DNA of 64,000 bases, taken from Herpomyces periplanetae. Lineage: Eukaryota > Ascomycota > Laboulbeniomycetes > Herpomycetales > Herpomycetaceae. The notes below the pieces were generated by a model. That model saw only the letters and a list, made by a program, of their open reading frames with translations. It did no database searches and was not told where the DNA came from. The DNA is taken from the NCBI GenBank assembly GCA_009733715.1, contig WMKJ01000037.1, forward strand, positions 1 to 64,000, written 5' to 3'. This document shows, piece after piece, positions 9,458-20,296 of this stretch. The first letter of the stretch is position 1. The number at the start of each line of letters is the position of its first letter. Made by a program: the position numbers and the translations under genes.

Positions 9458-12259
9458 ATGGCTGCTGATGGTTCAAATGCACCACCACCACCTCCACCAC
9501 CTCCTCATGGACAAAAGCCAAAATCATCTTCCGGTTCAGGAGGATCCAATGCAAATCATGGTCTTCCACCGGGAAATTATGATATTATTATCATACCACC
9601 TCACAGTTCAGGTAGTGGAATATTATACTTACCCTCTTTACAATTTCAACAAGCTTCCTTCATAGCAGGTGCTGCGTGTAGCATGCTTTTAATGATAGTG
9701 TATACCCTTTTGATTCATCCTCTCGTATTAAAGACACTCTCTTCATCTTGGATCGGAACGGTTATACTCTTTGCTACATTATCCGCTCTAGCAGGTTACA
9801 CTTTCGGACGAAATTCATTTACCCACGAAAAAAATTCCACATCTTCACCACCACCACCACCCCCATCATCATCATCAAATAATTCTGATTCAAAAAATTC
9901 ACAAAAATCCGATTCAACATACGGTACACGTACCTCGGGCTCTTCAAATACGGGTAAATCTTACCCTAACAAATCATCCTCACCCAATACAAATTCATCA
10001 AATGATACGTCAAATCGAAAACATCAACAATCTTCACGAGACAGTAACTCCCGTTGGAATAATAACTGTGGACAAAAATCTCATGCTGGTTGTAATGATT
10101 CACATGCTCAATCATCCCCTGGTTCTTGTAATCATGATGATCCAAGTTCGCCAAATTCATCATCACGCCCCAATCCCGAGGAAGAATTACGACGAAAATT
10201 TGAGGAAGAGTTGAAAAAAAAAGCTGATGCTGCCCGTCGTGCACAAGAAGAAAGTCAAAAATGGGAACAATTACGTGCACGTGAACGTGAAGCTAGAGAA
10301 CGGCAAGCTCGTGAGGCTCGTGAGGCCCGTCGTGCCAAAGAAGAAGCTGAAGCTTTAGCTCGTAAAGCTTGTGAAGAGCGTGAACGTAAAGAGTTTGAGG
10401 CTCGTCTTGCCAAAGAAGCTGCTGAAATGTTAGCTCGTAAAGCTCGTGAAGAACGTGAACGTCAAGCTCAAGAGATACGTCGTGCTAAAGAAGAAGCCGA
10501 AGTTATGGCTCGTAAAATCCAAGAAGAACGATTGCGGCAAGCTCGTGAAGTTCTAGAAGCTCGCCGTGCTAAAGAAGAAGCCGAAGACTTAGCCCGCAAA
10601 GCTTACGAGGAACGAGAGCGTAAGGAAAATGAAGCTCGTGAAGCCCTTAAAGCTAAAGCGGAAGCCGAAGCTAAAGCTCGTAAAGTTCAAGAAGATCGTG
10701 AACGACAGGATCATGAAATTAGGTTAAAACAAGCTCGTGAAGCCCAACAAGCTTTTAGAGCTAAAGAAGCCGCTGAAGAAATGGCCCGTAAAGCTCGGGA
10801 AGCACAAGAAAAGGCTGAACGTGAGGCCATGGAAAATCTTCTTGCTAAAGAACAAGCCGAGAATTTACTACAGACTAAACGTACCGAATTAGCCCGCGAA
10901 TTATTAGCTGAAAAGTTAAAAGGCTTAAAGGATGTAACAATTACGAATATTGATGATCCGGGAACTCGTGTTCGTGGTGATAATGAAGATCAATCAGCTA
11001 CGGGTTCCATAAGTGCCCGAAGTACTGGAAAGCGAAGTACAGTTTACGGTGTAGGTAAACGTATTAATATTTACGATTTATCTACCGATGAGGATAATTC
11101 TGTTTATACTAAAGATGATGCCAGTGAAAAAGTCTCTCGAGAATCTAATCGATATGCCAGTAATCCTATTTCGGGTGATAGAATTCCTCAAAATTTACGT
11201 CCGTCCGGTGGGTCAGTTATGGATGGTAATATGAGATCAGTATCGGGTACTATACCAGATTCGAAGTTTGCAAGTGTTTCCGAAAGAAAGGTATCAAGTA
11301 ATGCACCGACTTCCGTGATGACGAGTCCAAAGAATTCAACTACGTCAAACAATACAACACCATGTTCACCTACGCATAGTACGACTACGAATAAAACGGA
11401 TTCTTGCGCATCATTTATTAATGCTAGACAACCATATACTACGATGGACTCCTGTAAAATTGTGTTAAAAGCTGTTTACTTGTATACGGATGCTAATCAA
11501 GTTAAACCATCAGCACAATTAATTGCAGCTAGTCAAAGAGTAACGGATGGATTAGTCTTGAGAATAACATCAGAAGGAATGTTTATTGATGATGATATAC
11601 GTGGTGTAGGAATGAGAGAATGGGATGTTAGAGCATGGGGTATACGATCATTAGAATTGGGCCAAATTAAATCGGTTAATGGGTTACATTTTACGGGTGA
11701 AGCTTCGACAATTAATGAAGGTTATAGAGAAGCCAGATCTACGGGAACTGGGGATGGCATACGAGATGTGAAAAAGGGTATGGTTAACGGTAACGAAAAT
11801 TCCGACGAAAAAAATTCCCCAAATAAAAGAGAACCTTATTCGTTATCTGTATTAAGAGCATCATTACTGCGAGATACGGCGGCTAGTTCAACTGCTACAA
11901 CTGTAGCATCAGCAACACAGTGTCAAAAATCCCCTGGTAGTAAGGAATGTGGAACTAACGGATTATCATCATCCCCATCAACGGAGACAAAATCATCATC
12001 AGAATGCAAATATTCTTCACCATTTAAAGCTACTCCACATCCCATACCTCAAAAGTTTCCCGCTTCCCTTTTTTCATTTGCATCAGCCACCACTAAATAT
12101 ATTTACGTTTACGTTTTTGCACCTAATGAATCATGGAAATTAGATCCCGGTGTACAAAAATTGCGAAAGGGTGCCCTAGCACGACGTGGTTTAATTACCA
12201 CTAAAATGAGTACTATGCAAACGAGAAATCTTTTGCATAGTTTAGGATGGACATGTTAG
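9458..12259 (+). CDS. conserved fungal membrane protein with long charged coiled coil
   Basis: Single-exon protein of 933 residues. A proline-rich N-terminus (eight consecutive Pro) is followed by two hydrophobic segments at about residues 67-90 and 97-115, suggesting membrane anchoring. A Ser/Asn-rich linker precedes a highly charged Arg/Glu/Ala coiled coil from about 235 to 485 made of imperfect units like AREARRAKEEAEALARKA. The C-terminal part contains GLVLRITSEGMFIDDDIRGVG and REWDVRAW and ends with WKLDPGVQKLRKGALARRG and a terminal LGW; I recall this block from uncharacterised ascomycete proteins, and its presence at both ends of the tail supports a complete reading frame. Function unknown. 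The start follows a GTTAACTTCA stretch that resembles an acceptor, so a 5' leader intron is possible. Confidence 0.8.
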   Translation: MAADGSNAPPPPPPPPHGQKPKSSSGSGGSNANHGLPPGNYDIIIIPPHSSGSGILYLPSLQFQQASFIAGAACSMLLMIVYTLLIHPLVLKTLSSSWIGTVILFATLSALAGYTFGRNSFTHEKNSTSSPPPPPPSSSSNNSDSKNSQKSDSTYGTRTSGSSNTGKSYPNKSSSPNTNSSNDTSNRKHQQSSRDSNSRWNNNCGQKSHAGCNDSHAQSSPGSCNHDDPSSPNSSSRPNPEEELRRKFEEELKKKADAARRAQEESQKWEQLRAREREARERQAREAREARRAKEEAEALARKACEERERKEFEARLAKEAAEMLARKAREERERQAQEIRRAKEEAEVMARKIQEERLRQAREVLEARRAKEEAEDLARKAYEERERKENEAREALKAKAEAEAKARKVQEDRERQDHEIRLKQAREAQQAFRAKEAAEEMARKAREAQEKAEREAMENLLAKEQAENLLQTKRTELARELLAEKLKGLKDVTITNIDDPGTRVRGDNEDQSATGSISARSTGKRSTVYGVGKRINIYDLSTDEDNSVYTKDDASEKVSRESNRYASNPISGDRIPQNLRPSGGSVMDGNMRSVSGTIPDSKFASVSERKVSSNAPTSVMTSPKNSTTSNNTTPCSPTHSTTTNKTDSCASFINARQPYTTMDSCKIVLKAVYLYTDANQVKPSAQLIAASQRVTDGLVLRITSEGMFIDDDIRGVGMREWDVRAWGIRSLELGQIKSVNGLHFTGEASTINEGYREARSTGTGDGIRDVKKGMVNGNENSDEKNSPNKREPYSLSVLRASLLRDTAASSTATTVASATQCQKSPGSKECGTNGLSSSPSTETKSSSECKYSSPFKATPHPIPQKFPASLFSFASATTKYIYVYVFAPNESWKLDPGVQKLRKGALARRGLITTKMSTMQTRNLLHSLGWTC

Positions 12260-12980
12260 GCCAAGTCAATCTGACGTTGCCTATGTCAATGTAAGTTTCC
12301 CTGTCTCATCTCTTCTATTAATCACTAATATCACGTTAATCATTAACCATACAAACTATTGTGAAAAAGATTTAACTTGACTGTGTATAGCTATAAAGAA
12401 GAGGAGAAGGTTCATGTACATACGACCCAAGGAATACTAATGAGACACAACTTTGAAACTCTTACATCAATTCACAATCCCGTATAATACATTATCACCT
12501 ACCCTCACCACCAACCCAATTACGTCTAACAGTTAAAACTTTAACTTTATTCGTCGGGAAATAGTAAATTTTGGTTCTTTTTACCCTTTCTATACACTTC
12601 ATTGTTTACACTAAACCGTTGGTTACCAGGGGAAACGAATTTATTCTCCGAAGCGGCTTTGGCAGCAACTACTGTGACGGGCTCACCTTCCAAATTCGCC
12701 CAGCAGTACCCCACACCACTGCCACATGCCATGACGTATGCGGGGTACGTATCATGTGATTGTGTTCCCGCAATGACGTCTGTCACGTGTTAATGTGGCT
12801 GTGATTCGGGAGTTTTGGGTTATGAAATGGAAAAAAGTTGGCGATGCTAGATAACTTCTAATTTGGTGGTTGAATTTATTAGGGTCAATAAAATATATGT
12901 TTATGTGAGAAATTAAGCAAGTGCTATCTCTTATTTATCAAGTGAAGTTAAATCTATCGTAGTAGTTGGGATGTTTAATC
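12260..12980 (+). other. intergenic region with GC-richer block and CACGTG
   Basis: No supported gene. The block 12547-12790 is less AT-rich and open on both strands; a 61-codon minus-strand frame begins at an ATG at 12732 (MACGSGVGYCWANLEG...). CACGTG lies at 12784-12789, next to a TGACGTC site. It may be a promoter island for the C2-domain gene. Confidence 0.4.
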
Positions 12981-14599
12981 ATGCAGTCTCTAGGTGGGAA
13001 AATTTACATTATCATGATAATTTGGATTAAGGCTAATCATGTAGAGAATACATTTTTTGTGATTATTCGGTTCTCTAATTAGTTTCGAAAACTAAGGGAA
13101 AAAAGGCCAAATTCCTCATTAAATTAAGTGTATGTATACTAAATTATTATTAGCCTATACAAGTGTGCATCTACTGCGCTAAATTTATTCATGAGTCAAC
13201 CTTGTATTAACTCTTTCCAAAGATCATCGAACTAGCAAACGTCCCTTTAGTGGACGGTGCTGCATACGTTAAATGGGGAATTTCTCAAGTTATCAATGGA
13301 CCTCATGAAGGTCGAACGTCAAAAATCGTAATTCGAGATCATAAGGCTATCTGGAATCACGAGGAAAATTTAACCATACTATTCAATATTGACCGTCATT
13401 CTAATCTAACGAAAAATTGGCTTACACTAAAGGTTTTCTATGAATATGATGGAACTCTACCCCCTAATTCGTTACTAGATCCTGTTTTTACTAGTTCATC
13501 TCATAAGGCATTACCTACCCAAATTTTATTACGCCCATCTGCTTCTAATCATGCTCCAACAGTTTCAGCCTCGCTAACGTCCAATTCCTTGAACGATTTA
13601 AATCATAATGAACGACTTACACTGGGTGAAGTTAAGATTAACTTGGCCGAGTACGTTGATGCATGTGAAACTAGCTTCAACATTCCTTCGTCTGATCGAA
13701 TTAAAGATACTACGGGTATTTGTCGAAGGTATTTGCTACAGGATAGCAAAATTAACAGTACCATGAAAGTAGCCATTTATTTACGTCAGATCGACGGTGA
13801 CAGGAATTTCGTTGCTCCACCCTTAAAATCCGCTCCACCCTTTGTTAATATTGCCGGTATTCCATTCGGTGAACAAAATGTACCCCAGGATTGTAAAATA
13901 CTTACAAAATTAAGCGTTCCGTTTAATAAATCCCACGAAAAAGACAAGTTGGACGATTTATACCGGCGTATGCTACTCGCCCAATTTACCTCAGGCCAAT
14001 CCGATGAATTACATATAGATCAATTAATCGAAAACATTTTTGTCGAAAAAGACCCCTTTAATCAATCAACTAATGATACTTTTATAAGTTATTTAAATGC
14101 ACCCACCAGTCGTACCCTGTGTAGTAACTCCAGTGGAAATTTATCTCCATCTCATCTGGGAACTGCTTCCGTCGGCGTATTCAAGTTTAATCGACCTCGT
14201 ACCTCGTCCGATAGTCGAATGGATTCACGCATTCGTTCCTACGAAAAATTTTCAGTGGCACCCCGTAGAGAATCCGATTATTCCTTCTCACTACATCCTT
14301 CCACAGCGGCGATGAATGATATTAATACGGCTATTCTAACAACGACAGGTCATCATTACCGTCACTTGCCGGAAAAATTCTCTTACGCAGGCTCATCCAC
14401 ACATCATGATGCTGGAAATATCGTTAATTTGAGCATGCCTGTACAAATTAATCGATCAAATGCTACATCAAATAGACGGAAATCATCTCCCGCCTCTCCC
14501 AATTGTGCTCGCTCTCGTGCTGTTATATTTGATGGTATAGATGAATCTGATGTACGCGATAACTTGCAAAACTGGAGTTTTCCCAATTCGATATCGTAG
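12981..14599 (+). CDS. EEIG1/EHBP1 N-terminal C2-domain protein
   Basis: The domain family (NT-C2, PF10358) mediates membrane or trafficking interactions; the fungal members are poorly characterised. The main exon 13223-14599 opens with IIELANVPLVDGAAYVKWGI, followed by a TSKIVIRDHKAIWN block, LGEVKINLAEYVD, and YLLQDSKINSTMKVAIYL, which are the conserved strands of this C2 type. A preceding exon 13083-13129 ends AKFLIKLS with a GTATGT donor and supplies the first beta strand. The start is uncertain: my best guess is a 13-nt first exon 12981-12993 (MQSL) with a weaker GTGGGA donor. The C-terminal half is Ser/Arg-rich and probably disordered. Total about 479 residues under this model. Confidence 0.8.
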
Positions 14600-15022
14600 A
14601 ATTACATAAACTACAAGTCTATCTACACCACTTATACCTCTATACTTGCGTTAATTTAATTATCCTTTTCCCATATTTCATATGATTTTCCTCACATCGC
14701 CAACTTTCTCCCAATTCAATAATATTTCCCAATTCAATAATATTTCCCAATTAGGAAAATCACCAAACCATCTCTCCGCTTAGTCAACGCCTCGGTCATA
14801 AAGCACGTGCTTCGGAAAAAATCTGTTTTATGCCGCGCGACTTTGTGGAACGAAGTGAAAGTCGAAAAGTTTTTAATTTTTTGAAAAAGCTTTTAGGTGA
14901 AGAACATAATTTAGTCATTTGAAAATGGTTAGGCCAGAGTTTAAACGTTTACTGATGCATGTGTACGCGTGAATATTGTGAATTTTACAATTATTAATTA
15001 ATTTAGTACTATTGACATTATA
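14600..15022 (+). other. intergenic region
   Basis: No gene seen. A 19-bp unit (CCCAATTCAATAATATTT) is repeated in tandem near 14710-14750. The remainder is AT-rich promoter-like sequence. Confidence 0.5.
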
Positions 15023-17461
15023 ATGTTAAGGTGGAAAAATGTCGTGTGGAGAGGAGGTTTAAACGGATCAGTTGGCGTGAGAAATATCGAGTTAACAAAG
15101 CGAACGTTGAGCGATATAACCATTCAAACACCTAGATTAGATTCGGAATTTCTGGGGCGAAAATCATCGATTATTGTTGTCAAGGATAAAACTAAATTTC
15201 AACGTCAACAAGAATTTGACAATATTACGAACAACAATGAAATCTCAACTCCTGAAATCGTAGATTCAACAGCTGGACTTATGGAATTGTTAACACGCGA
15301 TGGTGAACAAGCTACCCTACATGATGTTACGGAACGTGTTAACCAATTACGCACTCATTATTATACACACTACGCTCGTTCTCGCGTTTCACGCGTGACG
15401 CTTACAGTATACGCTAAGAGTCTAGCTAGAGAATTCTCCCGTGATCAATTAGCCGCATACATTTGTGCCAGTCTCTGCGCTTCATGTAACTCGTCACCCA
15501 CGTCCCGTGCTATTTTATCATCGGACCAGTCCCATCATGTCAACGTACTTGCCTCGTGGGCTAATACTGCATGGGTGGCAAATGTACGTTCACTATGTGA
15601 ACTTAGGGCGGATTTTGACTTTCTGAACTTTCGCTGGAACGTATTAACAATTCATAATAATCTTACTGCGGAATTAAAAAGTTTAAATCACTGGCGAAAA
15701 GTTGCTACAAAACAAGAATGTGCTAATTACATAGTTACAAGAGATTGGAACCAATGTACAACCGCTTTAGCTACTTCACCTGAAAATGACATCACATCAG
15801 GGCAGATACTTGTAAAGTTACCAACGTGGAAATACAAAATATTGTCCAACGGAGATCGGGATAGCATCATTCGTGATATAATGCGGCAAAGAAACGTTGA
15901 AATTGGACATGTGAAAACGATTAGATCGAAACTATCAACAGTAGTGTGTATAACAGCTAGTAAAGAGAATGGACAACATGCTCTAGCAGACTTGAAATGC
16001 GTGGCGGATAATTTAACGCACGTTAAACTTGAATTTCAAATATCACTCTCGAAGGATCGTCTACTTCAGCATACCGACGAACAAGATGTATCAATATTAA
16101 AGAGAGAACAAATATCTAGAATCGCAAAGTTAACCCAAACGTCAATCCACTGGAAAGTCCCCCGAAGGATGGCAATTAAGCGTGGTAAATGTTTGATTAA
16201 CGTGGGTGGAACCGAAAAATCAGTCCAAGCAGCAGTTCGCCTTATATTACAGGCAATTAATGGAAACACAAATATCGCTTTTGATGATACAGGCGAAATT
16301 CACGTCGTGAGATTGGACGGTGATCGCCGGGGAAAAGCACCGGAAAAAGTTACCGTACAAGTTAACCCAGAAAACTTGCCTATAGCGTGGAGAAGCTCCA
16401 AGTTAAACTTATTACGGGATTGCATTCGTCAGGATACAAGTTCAACAAATATAAAAGATGAAGAATTACGCATAGCATGTGACAAGATTGTTTCGTCACT
16501 GGCCGATAATGAGACTCATGCGGTAGACAACACTATTAAGTGTGAACAACGATGGAACGTGAAGAGTGAGGTCAAATGTATTACTGGTCATGCATTGTTT
16601 GCAGATAAAAGGAATTCTCGTAAGAAAATCCCTGATTTATTTGTTCCGGCTTTACCTGACCATCACTCAACGGTCAAGAAAGAAAATAAGGACGATGACG
16701 AAGTTAATACATTTCTTAAATTAACCCTTATTGTACCACCATGGCATTGTAAGATAACCAAATTAGTGAGTAAGGCACATGGGTGCCACCGGGATAAGTA
16801 CAGTGCACCGAGGATGGTGATGATATTTTCCAAAAAGCAAGTCAACCGGCAACGTGATATAAAATTTGAAAAGCTGCGTTTAATAATGGAGGATAAAACT
16901 ACACTTCTTAAATGCCCACAATGGGATTTTGATGTTGGGTTTACACGTGTTAACATGATAGAATTTGACGCAGAGGAAGCTCGAAACCAATGGGACGAGA
17001 TTAGATCTTACGTTGAAAGTGTGGAGAGATGTACGGAATATGGTGGTATTGTTTCAATACCGCAAAAGCTGAATTGGCGAATATTCCAAGCGAAAAATAA
17101 ATCGATAGTCAATGAAGAATTACCGTATGCACTGAGAACGGTACTTGCACAAAGATACGAGCGAAGTCAATTAAATAGTGTACTAGGACCCGACATCACG
17201 GCAAATTACGAAGTTCGAGACGTCAAATTCGAGCGAAAGGTCCGAATAAACGAAGTAAATGAAGAATGGAAGGAGTTAAATATAAAAAAAGTTTATACCA
17301 AAGATGAAGAATTAACGAGAAATAATTCTTACATAGAGATGTGTAGTGAACTTGAGACCATTAACGGAAAATGGAAGATAAGAAGGGCGGGATTAAAAGA
17401 ATTTGTAAAACGGGTAATCAGCTGGTGTGAAAGAGCAAAATTAATGGAAAAAGTTTCTTAG
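15023..17461 (+). CDS. SLS1-like mitochondrial inner-membrane gene-expression factor
   Basis: Single-exon protein of 812 residues. Yeast Sls1 couples mitochondrial transcription and translation at the inner membrane. The N-terminus is basic and hydroxylated with few acidic residues (MLRWKNVVWRGGLNGSVGVR), fitting a mitochondrial presequence. A segment around residues 108-145 (VNQLRTHYYTHYARSRVSRV then LAREFSRDQLAAYI) resembles the substrate-type start of the SLS1 domain. KH-like units with alternating strands and Gly-rich turns, for example around residues 365-415 (RIAKLTQTSIHWKV, CLINVGGTEKSVQAAVRLIL), follow. The assignment is by fold-like pattern recognition; identity is low and a different mitochondrial RNA-binding protein is possible. 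Confidence 0.5.
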   Translation: MLRWKNVVWRGGLNGSVGVRNIELTKRTLSDITIQTPRLDSEFLGRKSSIIVVKDKTKFQRQQEFDNITNNNEISTPEIVDSTAGLMELLTRDGEQATLHDVTERVNQLRTHYYTHYARSRVSRVTLTVYAKSLAREFSRDQLAAYICASLCASCNSSPTSRAILSSDQSHHVNVLASWANTAWVANVRSLCELRADFDFLNFRWNVLTIHNNLTAELKSLNHWRKVATKQECANYIVTRDWNQCTTALATSPENDITSGQILVKLPTWKYKILSNGDRDSIIRDIMRQRNVEIGHVKTIRSKLSTVVCITASKENGQHALADLKCVADNLTHVKLEFQISLSKDRLLQHTDEQDVSILKREQISRIAKLTQTSIHWKVPRRMAIKRGKCLINVGGTEKSVQAAVRLILQAINGNTNIAFDDTGEIHVVRLDGDRRGKAPEKVTVQVNPENLPIAWRSSKLNLLRDCIRQDTSSTNIKDEELRIACDKIVSSLADNETHAVDNTIKCEQRWNVKSEVKCITGHALFADKRNSRKKIPDLFVPALPDHHSTVKKENKDDDEVNTFLKLTLIVPPWHCKITKLVSKAHGCHRDKYSAPRMVMIFSKKQVNRQRDIKFEKLRLIMEDKTTLLKCPQWDFDVGFTRVNMIEFDAEEARNQWDEIRSYVESVERCTEYGGIVSIPQKLNWRIFQAKNKSIVNEELPYALRTVLAQRYERSQLNSVLGPDITANYEVRDVKFERKVRINEVNEEWKELNIKKVYTKDEELTRNNSYIEMCSELETINGKWKIRRAGLKEFVKRVISWCERAKLMEKVS

Positions 17462-17979
17462 AAATAACTAATTCAAGCCCCCGAAACCTTTCCTGGCGGG
17501 GAGACGGAACCTATTTATACAGACGGATGACTAATCCGGGGTTTGGGAAGAGGGAGCAACGTCTGGAAAAGGAAAGAGATGATCGCACGGAGTTCAGAAG
17601 TCGCGGCAGTAAGCTTTCCAATTCGGGTAACTGCAGTATAGGACATTATGTAATACTCTTCGCACAAATTAAGCGAGGCTGTAAATTTAATGCTTATATA
17701 AGCTGAGAGATGTTTTAAAAGGTTTTCCTCGGGCCGGGTCACCGATTTAACCTTCGCAAACCGCTTTCTTCCATTAATTTTCCCGTTTTTCGACACGAAT
17801 TTCACAGTTTTAGTACTGATTTTACAGTCTCTCCTTTCGTGTCCCTTGCCATCATCATTCTGAAATTTTGAAAGTTTACGTCAATTAGACCCTCTTTGCA
17901 TTATATTTTATACATTTCTTTCTCCCTTTTTACCCTATCCACATCACATCGTCATTCTTTGCAGCAAAATTCAGTTACC
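17462..17979 (+). promoter_or_regulatory. promoter and leader of the EF-1alpha gene
   Basis: TATATAAG lies at 17695-17702, about 280 bp before the start codon, and is followed by T-rich and C-rich sequence typical of highly expressed fungal promoters. A minus-strand open frame here begins at a GTG and is disregarded. Confidence 0.5.
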
Positions 17980-19872
17980 ATGGGGTAAATATTTATTCAT
18001 GCTCACTTTAGTTGATCGATACTTTTTCGATACGTATACTTTAGCTACTTTTTGACTAATTTCTGTCATAGTAAGGAAAAAATTCACATAAATCTTGTCG
18101 TCATCGGCCACGTCGATTCGGGAAAATCTACTACTACGGGGCGTAAGTTTTACCATTCCATTTACTATATACTATTTAGTACCTTTTACCATACCGTGAT
18201 TATTCTTTCCGTACAACATTAACGTGTTATGACTTGTGTAGATCTCATTTATAAATGTGGTGGTATCGATAAGCGTACCATTGAAAAGTTTGAAAAGGTT
18301 CGTCTATCCTCTTCTCCTAACCTTTTTGATTTTCGCTTCCCACAGGTCATGTGTGCGAACCTACAACTGCTTATGTCAGCGAAGCTATACACGTTTGCAC
18401 CGTTTGAAACAACGTTATGCAGCCGTGTATGCTTACCATGTCGGGGTTATCAAGGCCCGCATGCATTATTACTATGTGTCGAAGTGACGTAAATAGCTTA
18501 CACATTAAATTATGTTTAATCATTAAGTTTAGAATCATATCGTTCATCATGCTAACCTTTGTAACCCACTTTTTCTCTCCTATGCAATTTGCATGGGAGT
18601 TTACGGTTAATTGTACGTGTATAGGAAGCTGCGGAACTCGGTAAAGGCTCTTTCAAATATGCCTGGGTGTTGGATAAACTTAAAGCTGAACGTGAACGTG
18701 GTATCACAATCGATATTGCACTTTGGAAATTCGAAACACCAAAGTACTACGTCACAGTCATCGATGCTCCAGGACATCGTGATTTTATTAAGAACATGAT
18801 TACCGGCACTTCGCAAGCGGATTGCGCTATTCTTATCATTGCAGCCGGTACTGGTGAATTCGAAGCTGGTATCTCGAAAGATGGTCAAACTCGTGAACAT
18901 GCTCTTCTCGCATATACACTTGGAGTTAAACAACTTATTGTTGCTATCAATAAAATGGACACTACCAAGTGGTCAGAGGAACGTTACCAAGAAATTATTA
19001 AAGAAACTAGCAATTTCATTAAAAAGGTCGGTTATAACCCTAAGACTGTAGCATTTGTTCCAATCTCAGGCTTTAATGGTGACAATATGATTGAACCATC
19101 TTCCAATTGCCCGTGGTATAAAGGTTGGGAAAAAGAGACTAAAGCAGGGAAAGTTACGGGTAAAACACTCCTTGAAGCTATTGATAGTATTGAACCACCA
19201 ACTCGACCTTCTGATAAGCCACTTCGTCTTCCTCTTCAAGATGTTTATAAAATTGGTGGCATTGGAACTGTACCAGTGGGTCGTGTTGAAACTGGTGTCA
19301 TTAAAGCCGGTATGGTGGTTACATTTGCCCCACCTGGTCTTACCACTGAAGTTAAATCTGTTGAAATGCATCACGAACAGTTAGCTGAAGGAGTTCCCGG
19401 GGATAACGTTGGGTTTAACGTTAAGAACGTTTCCGTCAAGGAAATTCGTCGTGGTAATGTTGCCGGTGACTCAAAGAATGATCCACCAAAAGGTGCTGAA
19501 TCATTTAATGCTCAAGTCATTGTGCTCAATCATCCGGGTCAAGTAAGTGCAGGATATACTCCTGTATTGGATTGTCATACAGCACATATTGCTTGCAAGT
19601 TTGCCGAATTACTTGAGAAGATTGATCGTCGTACGGGTAAATCGGTCGAAGATAATCCAAAATTTATCAAGTCGGGAGATGCTGCAATTGTTAAAATGAT
19701 TCCATCTAAGCCTATGTGTGTGGAATCATTTACGGAGTATCCACCCCTTGGTCGATTTGCTGTGCGTGATATGCGACAAACCGTGGCTGTTGGTGTTATT
19801 AAGTCTGTCGTTAAGAGTGATAAAGCTGGAGGTAAAGTTACCAAATCAGCTCAGAAAGCGGCAAAGAAGTGA
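17980..19872 (+). CDS. TEF1: translation elongation factor 1-alpha
   Basis: GTPase that delivers aminoacyl-tRNA to the ribosomal A site in the cytoplasm. Proposed exons are 17980-17984 (only ATGGG), 18072-18142, 18242-18297 and 18625-19872, giving 459 residues, the normal eEF1A length. Seen directly: GHVDSGKST (G1), DAPGHRDF (G3), NKMD (G4), then domains 2 and 3 with the usual [10 protein letters not shown] and [12 protein letters not shown] blocks and a Lys-rich end KAAKK. The 5-nt first coding exon is forced by phase: GG|T AAG restores MGKEK. The third intron is 327 nt, much longer than the others, and contains a sequence bounded by good splice sites (see findings). Confidence 0.97.
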
Positions 19873-20296
19873 AAAGACTCTATTTGGTCGTTTATGCCTT
19901 TTTCTTTCGTCGGTCAGGCTGAAGCAGTGTGTGTAAATATCAGACGTTATGCAATGTATTATCACTAAACGCATCAGCCGGTCTATTATTGCAGGAAGCC
20001 AAAACTTTATTCACCTAGTCAGGCATTAATCCCATCATTCATCTAATTTACTTATTTCCATTAGCAGAGGTGTGTTTGTGATATGTGGGTAAAAGTCTAC
20101 GTAATGATATTTTGGAGTGTGGTTGAGACTGTTTAAATGAATGTGTGATTGAATGAGGGGAAAGCAAGTAAGTAAATAGGAGGAAGAGAGCGGTCCGACA
20201 TGACGTTCAACGTGTAGTGAGCGTATAAAATGGATCCCGGGAGTGATATATTTTAACAATGAATGAAGTGGAGTGGGGAAGAAGAAGGAAGAAAAA
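19873..20296 (+). other. convergent 3' region between EF-1alpha and the next minus-strand gene
   Basis: No gene seen; presumably 3' untranslated sequence and terminators of both neighbours. Confidence 0.5.

Noticed and set aside
13250-14599. C2-domain gene starting at the GTG at 13250
   Set aside because: The conserved IIELANVPLVDGAAYVKW strand begins upstream at 13223 and is preceded by a good acceptor and a further exon.
17515-17805. Minus-strand 96-codon frame upstream of EF-1alpha
   Set aside because: Starts at GTG, lies in the EF-1alpha promoter over its TATA box, and matches nothing.
18346-18488. Intronic snoRNA in EF-1alpha
   Set aside because: No C/D boxes or H/ACA signature found; the flanking splice sites fit a cassette exon better.
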